From Siphonodentalium dalli (taxonomy: Eukaryota; Mollusca; Scaphopoda; Gadilida; Siphonodentaliidae), in contig CP136064.1 of assembly GCA_032622095.1 (NCBI GenBank), positions 115,000,004 to 115,064,003 of the forward strand: a stretch of DNA of 64,000 nt, read 5' to 3'. How positions within the stretch are numbered: position 1 is the first letter of the stretch; each line of letters starts with the position of its first letter. Shown here one piece after another: positions 54,901-64,000 of the stretch. The notes below the pieces were generated by a model. That model saw only the letters and a list, made by a program, of their open reading frames with translations, ran no database searches and was not told the DNA's origin. The position numbers and the translations under genes were made by a program.

Positions 54901-57900
54901 TGTCTTTAGTACTAGTAAACCTACATACCAAATTTAATTCCATTCAGTACACATTTACTAAAGTTATCATCCGGAAACCTCAAAATGGCAAAAATTCTAA
55001 GTAAAAAAGGGACATAACTCTGGTGAAAATTTGGCGGGCGGAACCCGAATTCGAACTTGACCTGTGTTTTGCTGGGAGAAAGACACATACCAAATTTGGT
55101 TTAAATCTGATTAAGTCTACTAAAGTTATCATCCGGATACCAACTTTTGGGGTTTTATATGTCGGGTCGGCGGACAAAAAAGGGCCATAACTCTCGCAAA
55201 AATTATTGGATTAAACCGAAATTCAAACTTGAGCTGTATTTTGATATAAGTAATCCACAAAAAAACGGGTTTTGCATATAAACAATCCAAAATCAAGTTA
55301 TCATCCGGAAACCAAAAAACTAGAAAAACTGAATTTTCTATGTCGAAAAAGGGGCATAACTCTGCCAAAAATGGTCGGGCAGAACCCAAATTCGAACTTG
55401 ACCTGTGTTTTGCTAGGAGAAAGTAATATACCAAATTTGGTTTGAATCCGATTAACTCTACTAACGTTATCATCCGGAAACCAACTTTCAGGGTTTTCTA
55501 AGTAAAAAAAGGGGCATAACTCTGGTGAAAATTGGCGGACGGAACCAGAATTCGAATTTGACCTGTCTTTTCTGCTAGTAAACCCACATACCAAATTTAA
55601 TTTAATTTGGTTCACTCTAACTAAAGTTATCATCCGGAAACCTCGGACGGACGTACGGTTGCACGATGACCGCCGCATGGACGGACGGATACACAGACGT
55701 GCTGATTATAATAGTCCTCCGAACCCGTTGGGTCGGCGGACAATAATTAATTACTTGGCCTGTCAGGTAGTCCAATGCAAGAGGATATCATTTAATAAAT
55801 GAATTAGTAGCAACTGGCTTCACATCGGACATATGTGAAGATATCATAACATTGTCTTGGTAAATTGTGTGCGACAAAACCATTATCCTTTATTGGAGGC
55901 TTAACACTTTCATGACAGGAGCTACGCTGGTGCAGCATTAAATATCCCTATGGGAGATTCGCATATATAAGAGAATGCGTTGGCGCAAGGTTATCGCAAA
56001 ATTTAAGTAAGCTCCAGTCATTGGTTAAACCTTCTTTAATAAATACTCATTGACGAGTAGTTCCCTTAAGAAATGTTAAGATAATAAGTTCAACAAACAG
56101 ACATCATAGCCGTTTGTTGAACTAATTTTCTGAACCTTTCTCACCAATGAATATGAATCCTTCTGAACTTGTATTATTTTTTTGTCTGTTGGTCGTCTTC
56201 TTTTATTGTCTAAACATCCTTCCAAATGAAATAATAGACCATTCCAATATATACTTTTGTAGCTAAATGGGAGAATCCAATCAGTATAGAAGGGTTTAAT
56301 CGAAGGAATTTTGTTTACTCAAACATTAACAAGAGCATCATTAGGGCATGGCAAAATAGGCATGTGGTAATTACAACAACAAATAAGCTACTAACAAACA
56401 AGTAAACATGTTGACACCCGAGCTGGAGCATAGATCATGGGATATCACATGCTGTAGTATCAGTGACAAAGCTGATAAATCTCTGGTTTCAAGAAAGCTG
56501 TCCAGACATGTTTAGAGCTGAATGTTAAAGACATATTATGTACGTGTTCGGGTGCGTGAAACTGATAAGTTAGTGTTCAGGCGCTATGCCAGCTGGAGGA
56601 ATCTAGCATTCTACCAACGTCGCCAAAAATCTCAAGCAATATCGACCACACCACTCCGCAGAAAACATCATCTGAAGCACTCTGAATTGTAAATATTTAC
56701 TACTCGAATCGGGACGCATCTTCGGCGATAAACTAGCGAAACACATTTTGCCATCGACAGTCGCTGCATTTAATTAATATATAATAATGACGGTGTGTGT
56801 TGTCAATTTGTATATAAAATTTGTAAAAATAACAACTTTGAACAAGAATATTCTCCATTCCTATTTGATCACCCTACCGGAGTGTTTCACATCACTTTAA
56901 CTTAGTGTGACTTATCTGTGACTTATCTGTCAAACTCATAGTGTATTTGTGCATATTAAATGTACATATTCATGGAAATCATTGGTGGTAATCTTGTATA
57001 AATTGATTTTGACTCATCACATCTCCAGTGTTTGATTACACATGTTTCACCAGTCTAAGTTAACTATACAGACCCCCATATAAATAGTCTGATGATTAGT
57101 CATTGACTTACTATTTCCAGAACTGCAGGATATCACATCAGTATCTCCAATCAGAACTCACTATTAGTAGACCCAAGATAAAAGTGTTAAATCAAAGCGA
57201 TTAATGTAACGAGATGTGATGTATATGGGAAGCCTGCACACTTCCAGGAGATGACATTTCGACAAGACTACGATAGAATCAGTATGTCAGTATCACTCTG
57301 AGTGTATATTTACAAACAGGTGTTGTTTCACAACTTGCTGAAAACAATCGCAATTTATAAAAATAAAAAAAGCTCAGATAAAATCCAACAGAATTCATGG
57401 AAATGATACCAACTTTTTCTTCATAAATTTTATGTAATAGTGTGTGATAAAACACATACCCGACAGCTAAGGCTGCTCCATTTTTGGAGAGGGAACAACA
57501 TAGACCATTCGTCACTTCACCGATTTGTACAGGATCATCCTCATAGTTTATATTCCAGAATCTAACATAGCTGAAAAGAATTGAATGACAATATTATCAA
57601 ATTTCAATAGCTATAATCATATGCAATCACCATACCCAATTTCATTGAGATCCGATTACCCGTGACTGAGACATCAGGTGGAGAAGAAAGAATCAATATT
57701 TTCAAATGATAAGGAGGGATAACTTGAGAAAGGGAAAACCATGAACTTAATCCATTTTTTGAAATACATGTAATATCCTCACTTATAATCACCATTCCAA
57801 AACTAGTGTTGAAATGACTAGGTATTTCGTGGTCGACCAATCGACAGTCAAAAATCAAGTCGAAAGTTGACTAATCGACAACCCCCATCCCCATGGAAAA

Positions 57901-60900
57901 CTTCCCTTTTACAAGGTAGTTGTTGAGTAATGAATGAACGAGAAATTTGCCTGAAGATAATGTCTTTTGGTCTACCCAACATTGTCAACAATGTAGTAGA
58001 TATAGTAAGTATCTACCTATAATTCTTCATGACAGGAGCTTCCTGAAATTTTGCGAAGACCTGTGCCAATGCATTCTCTTATATACGCAAGTCTCCCATA
58101 GGGAGCCTCGCGTATATAAGAGAATACATTGGCCTAACAATACTTACCTTGACCTTGTAAGCCAGTGCATTCTCTTATATATGCGAGACTCCCTGTGGAG
58201 CTCCTTATACATGAGAGAATGCACTGGCACAGGATCTTTAATGCTGTACCAGTGCAGCTCCCATCAAGAAAGGATTATATAGGTCATCAAATTATATACA
58301 TGTATGATATCGTTTTAATATTTAATACTGTGAGATAATTTCTGTTAACGAGTTCCCATTTTTCGCGGGTGTTACATCAAGACTCGGAAGCGGTGCTCTC
58401 GGAAACTGGTGCTAGTACCCTGCTACTAAATTTGTATCCAGCTAATTAATACCAGGTGTCTTGGCTTGCGATTGATTGTGTATAGGTTTCTCATTTAGTG
58501 TTACATTCATCATACGATATCCGGACACATAAGTCCATACTCATAGTCTCATACTGAATTAATGCCACACTGCGTCCGCTCGGGACGGGACGCGACACAA
58601 ATTGAAAGAACACCAAAGGCTTCAAAGCGCGGCATCCGATACCGTTATCTTTGATCGGCCATCGTGCAACGATGTTTATTTGTTAGCGACATTGTCAATT
58701 TCATAACTGGTGTTTGTTTAAGTGATTCTAATAAATAGCGCGGCTTTTATTTTAACTTTTAACACTGTCTTTGCCGTTGTTGATAAATTGTATTGTACCA
58801 TTGTTCTGTTAAAACATATTGCATGCTCAATTTAATTCAACTAATCGACTTGGGATTGTAGAGTCGACTTTTGGTGAACAATTCGTCGACGTTGACTAAT
58901 TGACAAATCGTTTCAACACTATCCAAAACATAGAGATATGATAACACATGGCTGAGTTGTTAGTGTTAATGAACATATGCAATCAATTTGCGAATTATCC
59001 AATACATGCAACCCCAAGATTTTGGTCCATAGGCAGAGAATAAGTTTACATACTTGAACACGGGTTTTTGTCATTTTCTTGGGTGGGGGATACTGTGGAC
59101 CCTAATAACCTAAACAAGTCAAACCAATTGATAAATGCTATGTAAAGGGTACCCTATGCATCATTATTTTCAGCCTGGGAATATATACCTTGCTAACAAT
59201 TCAAATAATTAACCTTTTCATGCACTGGTGCAGCATTAAAGATCCTGTGCCAGTGAATTCCCTTATATATGCGAGTCTCCCATAGGGAGATTCACATATA
59301 TAAGAGAATGCATTGGCACAGCGTTTTTGCTAAATTTCAGGAAGCTCCAGTCATGGATAGGTTAATTAAAGCAGTTTCTCATAAACCACTAGTCCAGCCT
59401 ACATGTAAATTAATGACGCATGATGCCATGAACAAGATGGATACGTGTCTATCACATAAAGTCGGAATGGATTCACTCTACTTAATTACAATTGCAGATA
59501 TAACCTGTCAACGCAGCAAAGAGCAGGCCATATATCATGTTATAAAGGCACGGATTGCCTTCGCAGTGGGTATTGCTGTTAAAATAGTCACATCCGTTAA
59601 AACTACCATAAACATAAAGAATATTTATGGACATATTTTGTTCTTATAACTCATAAATACCACGTAAATAGTATGTTATTGTCAAGTTTGTATGCTGTGT
59701 TATGTAACAACATTTTTGGCTTTTGTTTACATAACAAAGCATATGAACTTGACAATAACATACTATTAACGTGATATTTATGATTGCTATAAGAACAAAA
59801 TATGTCAATATTTTATTATTTTTTCTGTTTATGGCAGTTTAACAGATGTGACTATTTTAACAGCAATACCAACCACAAATGCCAACCTAGTCCCAGTCTT
59901 CTTGTACTAAAACCAGCTAAGATATTGGGATGGCGATTTGCTGTTTTTAGTCCCAGCCCGCTTGCATACCAATCCTATCACACGAGTTACGCCCACGATC
60001 TGTGGCGGGAATCTGTGGTGTATTTTACCCGATTTACCTAATGAATCAATACATGATGCTATATACATCGGAAAGAGAGACATATCATGGTCATAATGGT
60101 GTATAATAATCTAACTTTCATGTTAAATTACGCATAGAATATTCCGGTTGATTGTCACCAACATCGCTGTTTTTTCTGTTTGTTTACTTAACTGAAAGCC
60201 GAACTCAGGTTCCGAAGAACTTCGGCATTGTCCGGTGTTTGTTTTGGCCGAGACGAATTTCGATACAAACAAAATGGCGGCCCCCATGATATTCTAATGG
60301 TCATTGTGTTTACACTGTTTTAAACTGTGAGATGGTTATAATTCCCGTAATTTATTTAATGTATTACATTTATATCTTCAATATGTATTTAATCTATGTA
60401 ATAATTTATTTATTGTCACGTATAATTACGATTACAATGGAGAATTCATCGTGCGTGGTTGATTGAAAATCTACGGAATATTTTCACCGGAAAATGCCGA
60501 ACGCAGTTCGCAAGGTCAACTGAGTTCGCATACTTTAAAAAATATGTAAACACTGCGGCAAAAGTTTCTTTTCACATTAAATTACCGCTTTCAATTCACA
60601 ACCGATGTGGGTTTCAGATCAAATAGCATGTCTTCTGCGGAAACTATCCGTTTATTGTAGCAATTGTGATATTTTATTTCATATAATTGTGGTTTTATTT
60701 GAGCGGGTCACTAACGATTAACTCGTGTCAAAGGAGACCATGGGCCTGGAACTCGGACTAAAGACCGGCACCTCCATCCCAATATCTTAGCCGGTTTTAG
60801 TACGAGAAGACTTGGACTAATGCCAACCGTGCCTTTAACACTTTCTTTAAAAGGCCATTATTATCTGAATATTTCCCACAAGTGAATACTAGACCATTCT

Positions 60901-61652
60901 AATGTATACTTTTCTTAATGTATAGAAAAAGCATTTAGTAAAGAAAGGGTTAATAGGTTCTATAGTCTCCTCCATCAAGATGGAGTCAAAGCGCTATGGG
61001 AGGCTCACAAGGCCAGGCTCACAAGGCCACGTTGCATCACCTATATGCTAATTTCAACAATATTGGTGCATTGTGCAGTACATCATGTCTAGTCAGGTTA
61101 TATGTTGCATGACTGATGGATAATAAATTATTAATAGCAAGCCAGACAGAACTCTGCACATACTACCTGTACTACTAGTAGCTGTGCACATCATAGTAGT
61201 AATATATATATATATATGAATGAGTTAGCTGTTTGAGTTATTCGAAGCAAGTATCAGGATTACTTTGCGTTGAACACTCACAGGTGTTAATATAAATAGT
61301 GTCAGCATGATTATTAAGTTTGGAGAAAATTCCCAACGATCAATATTATTTGGCATTGAGACAGAGTGAAATTACCATCACTATTATTAATTTCAGCCTA
61401 AATCCATAACCATTAGGTTATTAGGCCATCACAATTATTAGGCATCTGAGAGTATTACTTTAATTTAGGTTCTCATCGTACCAGTATATATTGACAGTTA
61501 GAACATTATTTCAAAAGAAATTTTGATCTTAGACTTACCCATCATCTGCAGTCGTTGCCAAATAACTAGAATCATATGAGAAGGTGACTCCTCGAACGTA
61601 GAAATCATTAGCACCACCAGCAAATATTGGCCTTGGAGGGGGGAACAAGTGT
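48733..61652 (-). CDS. WSB1: WD40-repeat and SOCS-box protein, C-terminal three exons
   Basis: Partial gene; 5' exons lie beyond the right edge. Coding exons in transcript order: 61652-61539, 57570-57460, 48928-48733. They join in phase (GG|C, GG|A) into about 139 residues. PRPIFAGGANDFYVRGVTFS and TADDGYVRFWNINYEDDPVQ form WD repeats; TNGLCCSLSKNGAALAVG starts the last one; VPSLQHLSRITVRRLI with LLLPFKMKEYLKYR is the SOCS box, whose BC-box (SLQHLSRI) binds elongin B/C in this family. WSB proteins recruit substrates to a cullin-5-type E3 ligase. Order and sequence match vertebrate WSB1 and WSB2 almost equally; the symbol is a family-level call. It converges on PLBD from the right. Confidence 0.9.
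49811..50221 (+). pseudogene. Possible decayed BED-finger segment of a hAT transposase
   Basis: An open stretch of about 136 residues containing NQWAYFHVHCSVNKTVNDCG, then further on TFHNHFKR. An aromatic W-x-YF start, a Cys pair region and a closing H-x2-H loosely follow the BED zinc-finger pattern at the start of hAT transposases. Its position inside a hAT-like element fits. The second half is not protein-like, and no hAT dimerisation or catalytic region is seen. Weak. Confidence 0.25.
50240..50870. repeat. Tailed tandem repeat, part 1 (~160-bp unit)
   Basis: Units share CCATTTTAACAAATCTGAAT-type, TCACTAAAGGATCC, TATAAGCTAAATAG-type and AAGAATTACTATAG. The same units appear at 52090-52545, so the array was probably one block before the family H elements inserted. 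Confidence 0.65.
50871..51615. repeat. Hairpin repeat family H, two or three fused copies
   Basis: Hairpins near 51010-51080 (partial), 51175-51265 (complete: GGTCCCCAGAGGGTGAATTT and its inverse) and 51520-51600. The middle segment CTTCTGCAAATTAGGGGATA occurs twice (about 50930 and 51362). This looks like a tandem or nested dimer. Confidence 0.7.
52080..52640. repeat. Tailed tandem repeat, part 2, with GGAC tail and AGGTGAGCTAAAAA end
   Basis: Three units at about 52120, 52265 and 52425 sharing TTTGAACAAATCTGAA, AGTCACC-AAGG and GTAAGAATTACTATG, then GACGGACGGACAGACGGAC (52545-52595) and CTTCGTCTCAGGTGAGCTAA. Confidence 0.78.
52840..53420. repeat. Tailed tandem repeat (AACCCATATTCGAACTTGG unit)
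   Basis: Units at about 52960, 53120 and 53230 share ATTGGACAGAACCCATATTC, AACTTGG, TTTTAGCTG and GTCGGAAACC. The tail is GACGGACACACTGATTACAT (53385-53402). Confidence 0.7.
53768..54510. mobile_element. TTAA-flanked MITE family A, copy 3, with nested insertion
   Basis: TTAAAGGTACTCAATCC at the left and GATTGTGCATCTTTAA at the right. The family A match stops near 54080 and resumes near 54420 (GGTTCCTCGACTC), so about 340 bp of other sequence has inserted. That insert contains ATGACATATATGTCGTTCTA twice (about 54345 and 54380). Confidence 0.72.
54780..55740. repeat. Tailed tandem repeat (ACTAAAGTTATCATCCGGAA unit)
   Basis: Five or six units of about 165 bp sharing GGGCATAACTCTG, GGCGGACGGAACC, AATTCGAACTTGACCTGT, ATACCAAATTTGGTTT and AGTTATCATCCGGAAACC. 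The tail is GGACGGACGTACGG through 55690, then TCGGCGGACAATAATTA. Confidence 0.8.
55901..56028. mobile_element. MITE family C, short copy
   Basis: TTAACACTTTCATGACAGGA at the left, CTCCAGTCATTGGTTAA at the right; one hairpin instead of two. Confidence 0.65.
56025..56299. mobile_element. TTAA-flanked MITE family B, copy 3
   Basis: TTAAACCTTCTTTAATAAAT at the left, AGTATAGAAGGGTTTAA at the right, with the central hairpin on AGTTCAACAAAC. Shares its left TTAA with the family C copy before it. Confidence 0.72.
56525..56900. mobile_element. TTAA-flanked MITE family E, copy 2
   Basis: TTAAAGACATATTATG at the left and CACATCACTTTAA at the right. Colinear with 19892-20267. Confidence 0.75.
57460..57570 (-). 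CDS. WSB1: WSB penultimate exon
   Basis: YVRFWNINYEDDPVQI then TNGLCCSLSKNGAALAVG: the end of one WD repeat and the start of the last. 111 bases, acceptor CTTTTCAG, donor GG|GTATGT, same phase at both ends. Confidence 0.92.
57804..58921. mobile_element. hAT-like element, TAGTGTTGAAA ends, 8-bp TSD
   Basis: TAGTGTTGAAATGAC at the left; the inverse of TAGTGTTGAAACGATT at the right. TCCAAAAC flanks both sides (57796-57803, 58922-58929). TCGACTAATCGAC-type motifs lie inside both ends. A family C MITE (58022-58275) is nested. No transposase seen. Confidence 0.82.
58022..58275. mobile_element. MITE family C, copy nested in a hAT-like element
   Basis: Two hairpins on CTCTTATATACGCAAG and CTCTTATATATGCGAG; CACTGGCACAGGATCTTTAA near the right end. 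Its TTAA ends are mutated. Confidence 0.7.
59209..59365. mobile_element. MITE family C, short copy
   Basis: TTAACCTTTTCATGCACTGG at the left, CCAGTCATGGATAGGTTAA at the right; single hairpin on CTTATATATGCGAG. Confidence 0.68.
59543..60837. mobile_element. Palindromic MITE split by a hAT-like insertion
   Basis: The left arm (59543-59710: TAAAGGCACGG, GGGTATTGCTGTTAAAATAG, TATTTTGTTCTTATA, AGTATGTTATTGTCAAG) is inverted in the right arm (59735-59886 plus 60828-60837). The outer CCGTGCCTTTA of the right arm is reached only after skipping the element at 59887-60819. Confidence 0.78.
59887..60819. mobile_element. hAT-like element nested in the palindrome, 8-bp TSD
   Basis: Inverted ends share GTCTTCTTGTACTAAAACC-like and CTAAGATATTGGGATGG. 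ATGCCAAC flanks both sides (59879-59886, 60820-60827). 933 bp, non-coding. Confidence 0.82.
60833..60953. mobile_element. MITE family B fragment
   Basis: TTATTATCTGAATATTTCCC, ending TTTAGTAAAGAAAGGGTTAA. Confidence 0.55.
60954..61538 (-). other. WSB intron sequence, nothing recognised
   Basis: A short TA microsatellite (61203-61216). No coding sequence. Confidence 0.4.
61539..61652 (-). CDS. WSB1: WSB WD40 exon (third from the end)
   Basis: HLFPPPRPIFAGGANDFY, then VRGVTFSYDSSYLATTADDG, a WD repeat with the HLFPPP-PIFAGGAND stretch characteristic of WSB1. 114 bases, acceptor TTTTCCAG, donor GG|GTAAGT. The preceding exon is not found up to 64000. Confidence 0.93.
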
Positions 61653-61675
61653 CTGGAAAAAAGATAAGCAAAAGT

Positions 61676-61927
61676 TTAACCATTTCATGACTGGAGCTTC
61701 CTGAATTTTTGCGAAAACCCTGTGCCAATGCATTCTCTTATATATGTGAGCTGCCCATAAGGCTCCACATATATACAAGAGAATGCATTGGCCCAACAAT
61801 ATTTACCTTGACTTTTTAAGCCAGGTCATTCTCCGATATATGCGAGGCTCCCTATGGAAGACTGCATATATAAGAGAATGCACTGGCACAGGATCTTTAA
61901 TGCTGCACCAGTGCATGAAAAGGTTAA
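61676..61927. mobile_element. MITE family C, 23 bp from the WSB exon
   Basis: TTAACCATTTCATGACTGGA at the left, CCAGTGCATGAAAAGGTTAA at the right; two hairpins. On the gene strand it ends 23 bases before the exon at 61652. Confidence 0.76.
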
Positions 61928-61969
61928 CAGAGATAGTCAGCAAATATCAAACTCAATTGGGGGAGTATC

Positions 61970-62131
61970 TTAACCCTTTCATGACGGGAATTGCGCTGGT
62001 GCAGCATTAAAGAAAATGTGCCGCATTCTCTTATAAATATATTGTTGTCTCCCATAGGGAACCTCGCTTATATAAGAGAATGAACTGGCTTCCATGGTCA
62101 AGGTAAATATTGTTAGGCCAATGTGATCGGG
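61970..62131. mobile_element. MITE family C, truncated copy
   Basis: TTAACCCTTTCATGACGGGA and one hairpin, fading out after GTTAGGCCAATG. Confidence 0.62.
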
Positions 62132-62677
62132 TAAATACTCATATATAGCTACTAAGACGTAAGTTACAAATTTTCCATATAATCATGGTACTAAACATCC
62201 AGACCCCTGGAATGTCCAGAGGATATGAAATGTCCACACCCAACAAGAAGTGCCATTAACTTTTCGGAAAAAAAATATACCTGATCTAAACATTTGACTA
62301 CCCAGGATTGTAAATAATCTATGACGTCAAATGTATACACGACCTGCAGCTCAATGCTTTGCCACAATCAACATTAGATATAGAAAGGATACATATTGGC
62401 CTTCCAGGAGTATCTATATACAGACAAAAGTCTCTTTATATATAGATTAAACTATCAAGATGCTAATGTTTTCTAGATGTGTCAGTGAATTCTTGGATGA
62501 TAGAACTTCAAATTATTACGGCATTAACACAATGATGTCTAAACTTCCTTTGGTACATTTATGGCGAAGTAAAAACTTTCTTGGTATGCGCACACAAGAC
62601 ACCAGACAATGCCACCGGGCATTTTATCTTAATTGTGTTTAAGTTTCAAATGGCCTGTTTAGTAATAGCATTACTAT
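62132..62677. other. WSB intron or upstream sequence, nothing recognised
   Basis: AT-rich, with no frame or repeat that I can support. Confidence 0.4.
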
Positions 62678-63274
62678 CAGGGTACGCGCTGTCACTTGCC
62701 AAATTTGCCAATGGCAAAAATAATTCACATTTGGCAAAAAATATTTTCATTTGGCAAAAGTTTTGGCAAGTAACTTTTTAATTCCTCAATAAAGTTGAAA
62801 AAATATCGGTCAATCAATACTATTCATTTTAGGAAACTATTACAATAGATTTACATTAGTAGTGTTTTATATGGTTTTGGAAAAGTTAACACTTCCATTA
62901 AGATGCAGTTAATCTGGTAACATTATTATCGATGGTGGGGGGATTACCCGTATTTAGTGTGATGGTGTTGTTTACATAGCTAATCCACTTGTGATGTTCC
63001 CTTCTGATGAAGCAACTCTGCTACCATTTTATTGTTCGGTGATTGGTTTATTGTTGTATGATAAACCACAACAGAGATGCGAGTGTAATTATTAACTAAC
63101 TGCATTCCTATCGATATCAAACGTCGTTCAAACCGCCAGTGTCTAAACATAAAACTCAATCAAATGATACTATCAGGGATAACATTTGGCAAATTCTAAT
63201 AGAATTTGGCAAAAAAATATTTTCATTTGGCAAATTATTTGGCAAAAGTATATTTTGGTCAAGCGCGGACCCTG
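62678..63274. mobile_element. hAT-like element with TTTGGCAAA subterminal repeats, copy 2
   Basis: CAGGGTACGCGCTG at the left, the inverse of CAGGGTCCGCGCTTG at the right. ATTACTAT flanks both sides exactly (62670-62677, 63275-63282). TTTGGCAAAAAATATTTTCA runs sit inside both ends. 597 bp, non-coding. Confidence 0.85.
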
Positions 63275-63509
63275 ATTACTATTAAAAGAGGACCATCTAT
63301 ATAGATCTGAAATTTTCTTCAGAGCAACATATGTATATTTCAAATTATGTAGCTCATGACGTCTAGCTACTTATAGCAGTAGGCCATATATTACGACATC
63401 AGTTTACCATTGGAGGAAAGAACGTGCAGATTGTTAGTTTCAACAGGAAATCACTCCACTTCATGTACCCCCAGAAATATATGGGAGGTCAATTTAACAT
63501 TTATTACGA

Positions 63510-63650
63510 TTTACATTTAAGCATAATGGAATTACGCTCAAGCTATTGGAATTATGCTTAAGCGTAATTGGGTTTCCTACTATTCTTACCTTGGCTGAAA
63601 TAGCATGAATATAAAATTGTGTCGTTGTGGTCGGGGCCTGACCTATATGC
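63510..63650. repeat. AATTATGCTTAAGC repeat, uninterrupted copy
   Basis: TTAAGCATAATGGAATTACG, then ATTATGCTTAAGCGTAATTG and CTACTATTCTTACCTTGG. Matches both sides of the TTAA element at 10600-11339 and has a single TTAA at 63558-63561. Confidence 0.7.
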
Positions 63651-64000
63651 CCCTGAAGAATTATTTTAACTCAATCACTGAGATATGTCCAAGGATTCAC
63701 CAATTTCAACCTGAGGAGAGTTTTGAAGGAGGGTATAAGCGTAATTCAAAGTACGAATACAAGAATTTGTATGAAATGCATTACATTCCATGAAGTGATA
63801 TATCCTTTTCGGTGATCAAATATCTGGGTAGGTTACATGGTTTACAGCGCCCGATCAACATTATCAATAGTAAACATCTGTGAGCGGTTGACTCGTTTAC
63901 GCGACTCCTGGTTGCTTGGTGACATATTTTATGCCAGTTGTCATTGATGCAGTGCTCCATTAAAATTTGTTAACAGGCGGCCGATGCTGGTTAACAAATT
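63651..64000. other. Right edge, nothing recognised
   Basis: The last bases (TTAACAGGCGGCCGATGCTG, preceded by AATTTG and followed by GTTAACAAATT) show a short inverted repeat cut by the window edge. No gene. Confidence 0.35.

Larger units (their letters stand above)
48929..57459 (-). other. Last WSB intron (8.5 kb), filled with repeats
   Basis: From left to right: a family B fragment (48965-49015), the 3.76-kb hAT-like element 49024-52785, a tailed tandem repeat 52840-53420, a family A element, a second tailed tandem repeat 54780-55740, MITEs C and B, and family E at 56525. No extra exon was found. Confidence 0.6.

Noticed and set aside
54980-55678. Overlapping minus-strand frames of up to 125 residues
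   Set aside because: Translations of the tailed tandem repeat.
61653-64000. Earlier WSB exons inside the window
   Set aside because: I looked on the minus strand for the preceding WD repeat (VVSCDFSPDG-like) and found none; the exons are probably beyond 64000.
1-64000. A previously undescribed multi-gene system
   Set aside because: Only two host genes are present, both from known families; the rest is explained as mobile or tandem repeats, with the exceptions listed as findings.

Overview
The window is animal nuclear DNA: AT-rich, intron-dominated and loaded with transposable elements. Bivalve mollusc is my best guess. The support is the long repeats ending in GGAC-type microsatellites and an AGGTGAGCTAAAAA tail, which I associate with bivalve genomes, plus the PAT/Ngaro-like and LINE content. 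Taxonomy is inferred, not shown. There is no sign of prokaryotic gene organisation, and I found no tRNA or rRNA.

Two host genes can be read, converging tail to tail. (1) A complete phospholipase B-like gene (PLBD family, lysosomal Ntn-hydrolase fold) runs on the + strand from 4092 to 39386. It has 11 exons that all join in phase to give 552 residues. The signal-peptide exon (4092-4255) lies about 7.9 kb upstream of the second exon. (2) The 3' end of a WSB1/WSB2-type gene (WD40 repeats plus SOCS box, a cullin-RING E3 substrate receptor) lies on the - strand, with its last three coding exons at 61539-61652, 57460-57570 and 48733-48928. Its 5' exons lie beyond the right edge.

Almost everything else is repeats in introns and intergenic DNA. 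Intron 1 of PLBD holds a 5'-truncated LINE (4335-8243) interrupted twice by DNA elements with clean target-site duplications (TSDs), then hAT-like and TTAA-flanked elements. Intron 2 opens with a 43-bp tandem array that repeats the exon 2 splice donor. Intron 9 holds a 4.49-kb PAT/Ngaro-like tyrosine-recombinase retrotransposon (31833-36322) with split direct repeats A1-B1-A2-B2 and internal deletions, followed by a LINE 3' end. Exon 9 of PLBD sits between two TTAA-flanked MITEs. The intergenic region and the WSB introns (39.4-61.5 kb) carry several hairpin/MITE families, SINE-like copies, GGAC-tailed tandem repeats and several hAT-like insertions with 8-bp TSDs.

Several insertions are proved inside the window itself by a related empty copy or an interrupted sequence. 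The LINE reading frame resumes across two elements. A TTAA element at 10600 has an unoccupied counterpart at 63558. A TA-flanked foldback in one SINE copy is absent from the other. A hAT copy splits one arm of a palindrome. I found no operon-like or clustered accessory system; the most unusual host-gene feature is the amplified splice-donor array.
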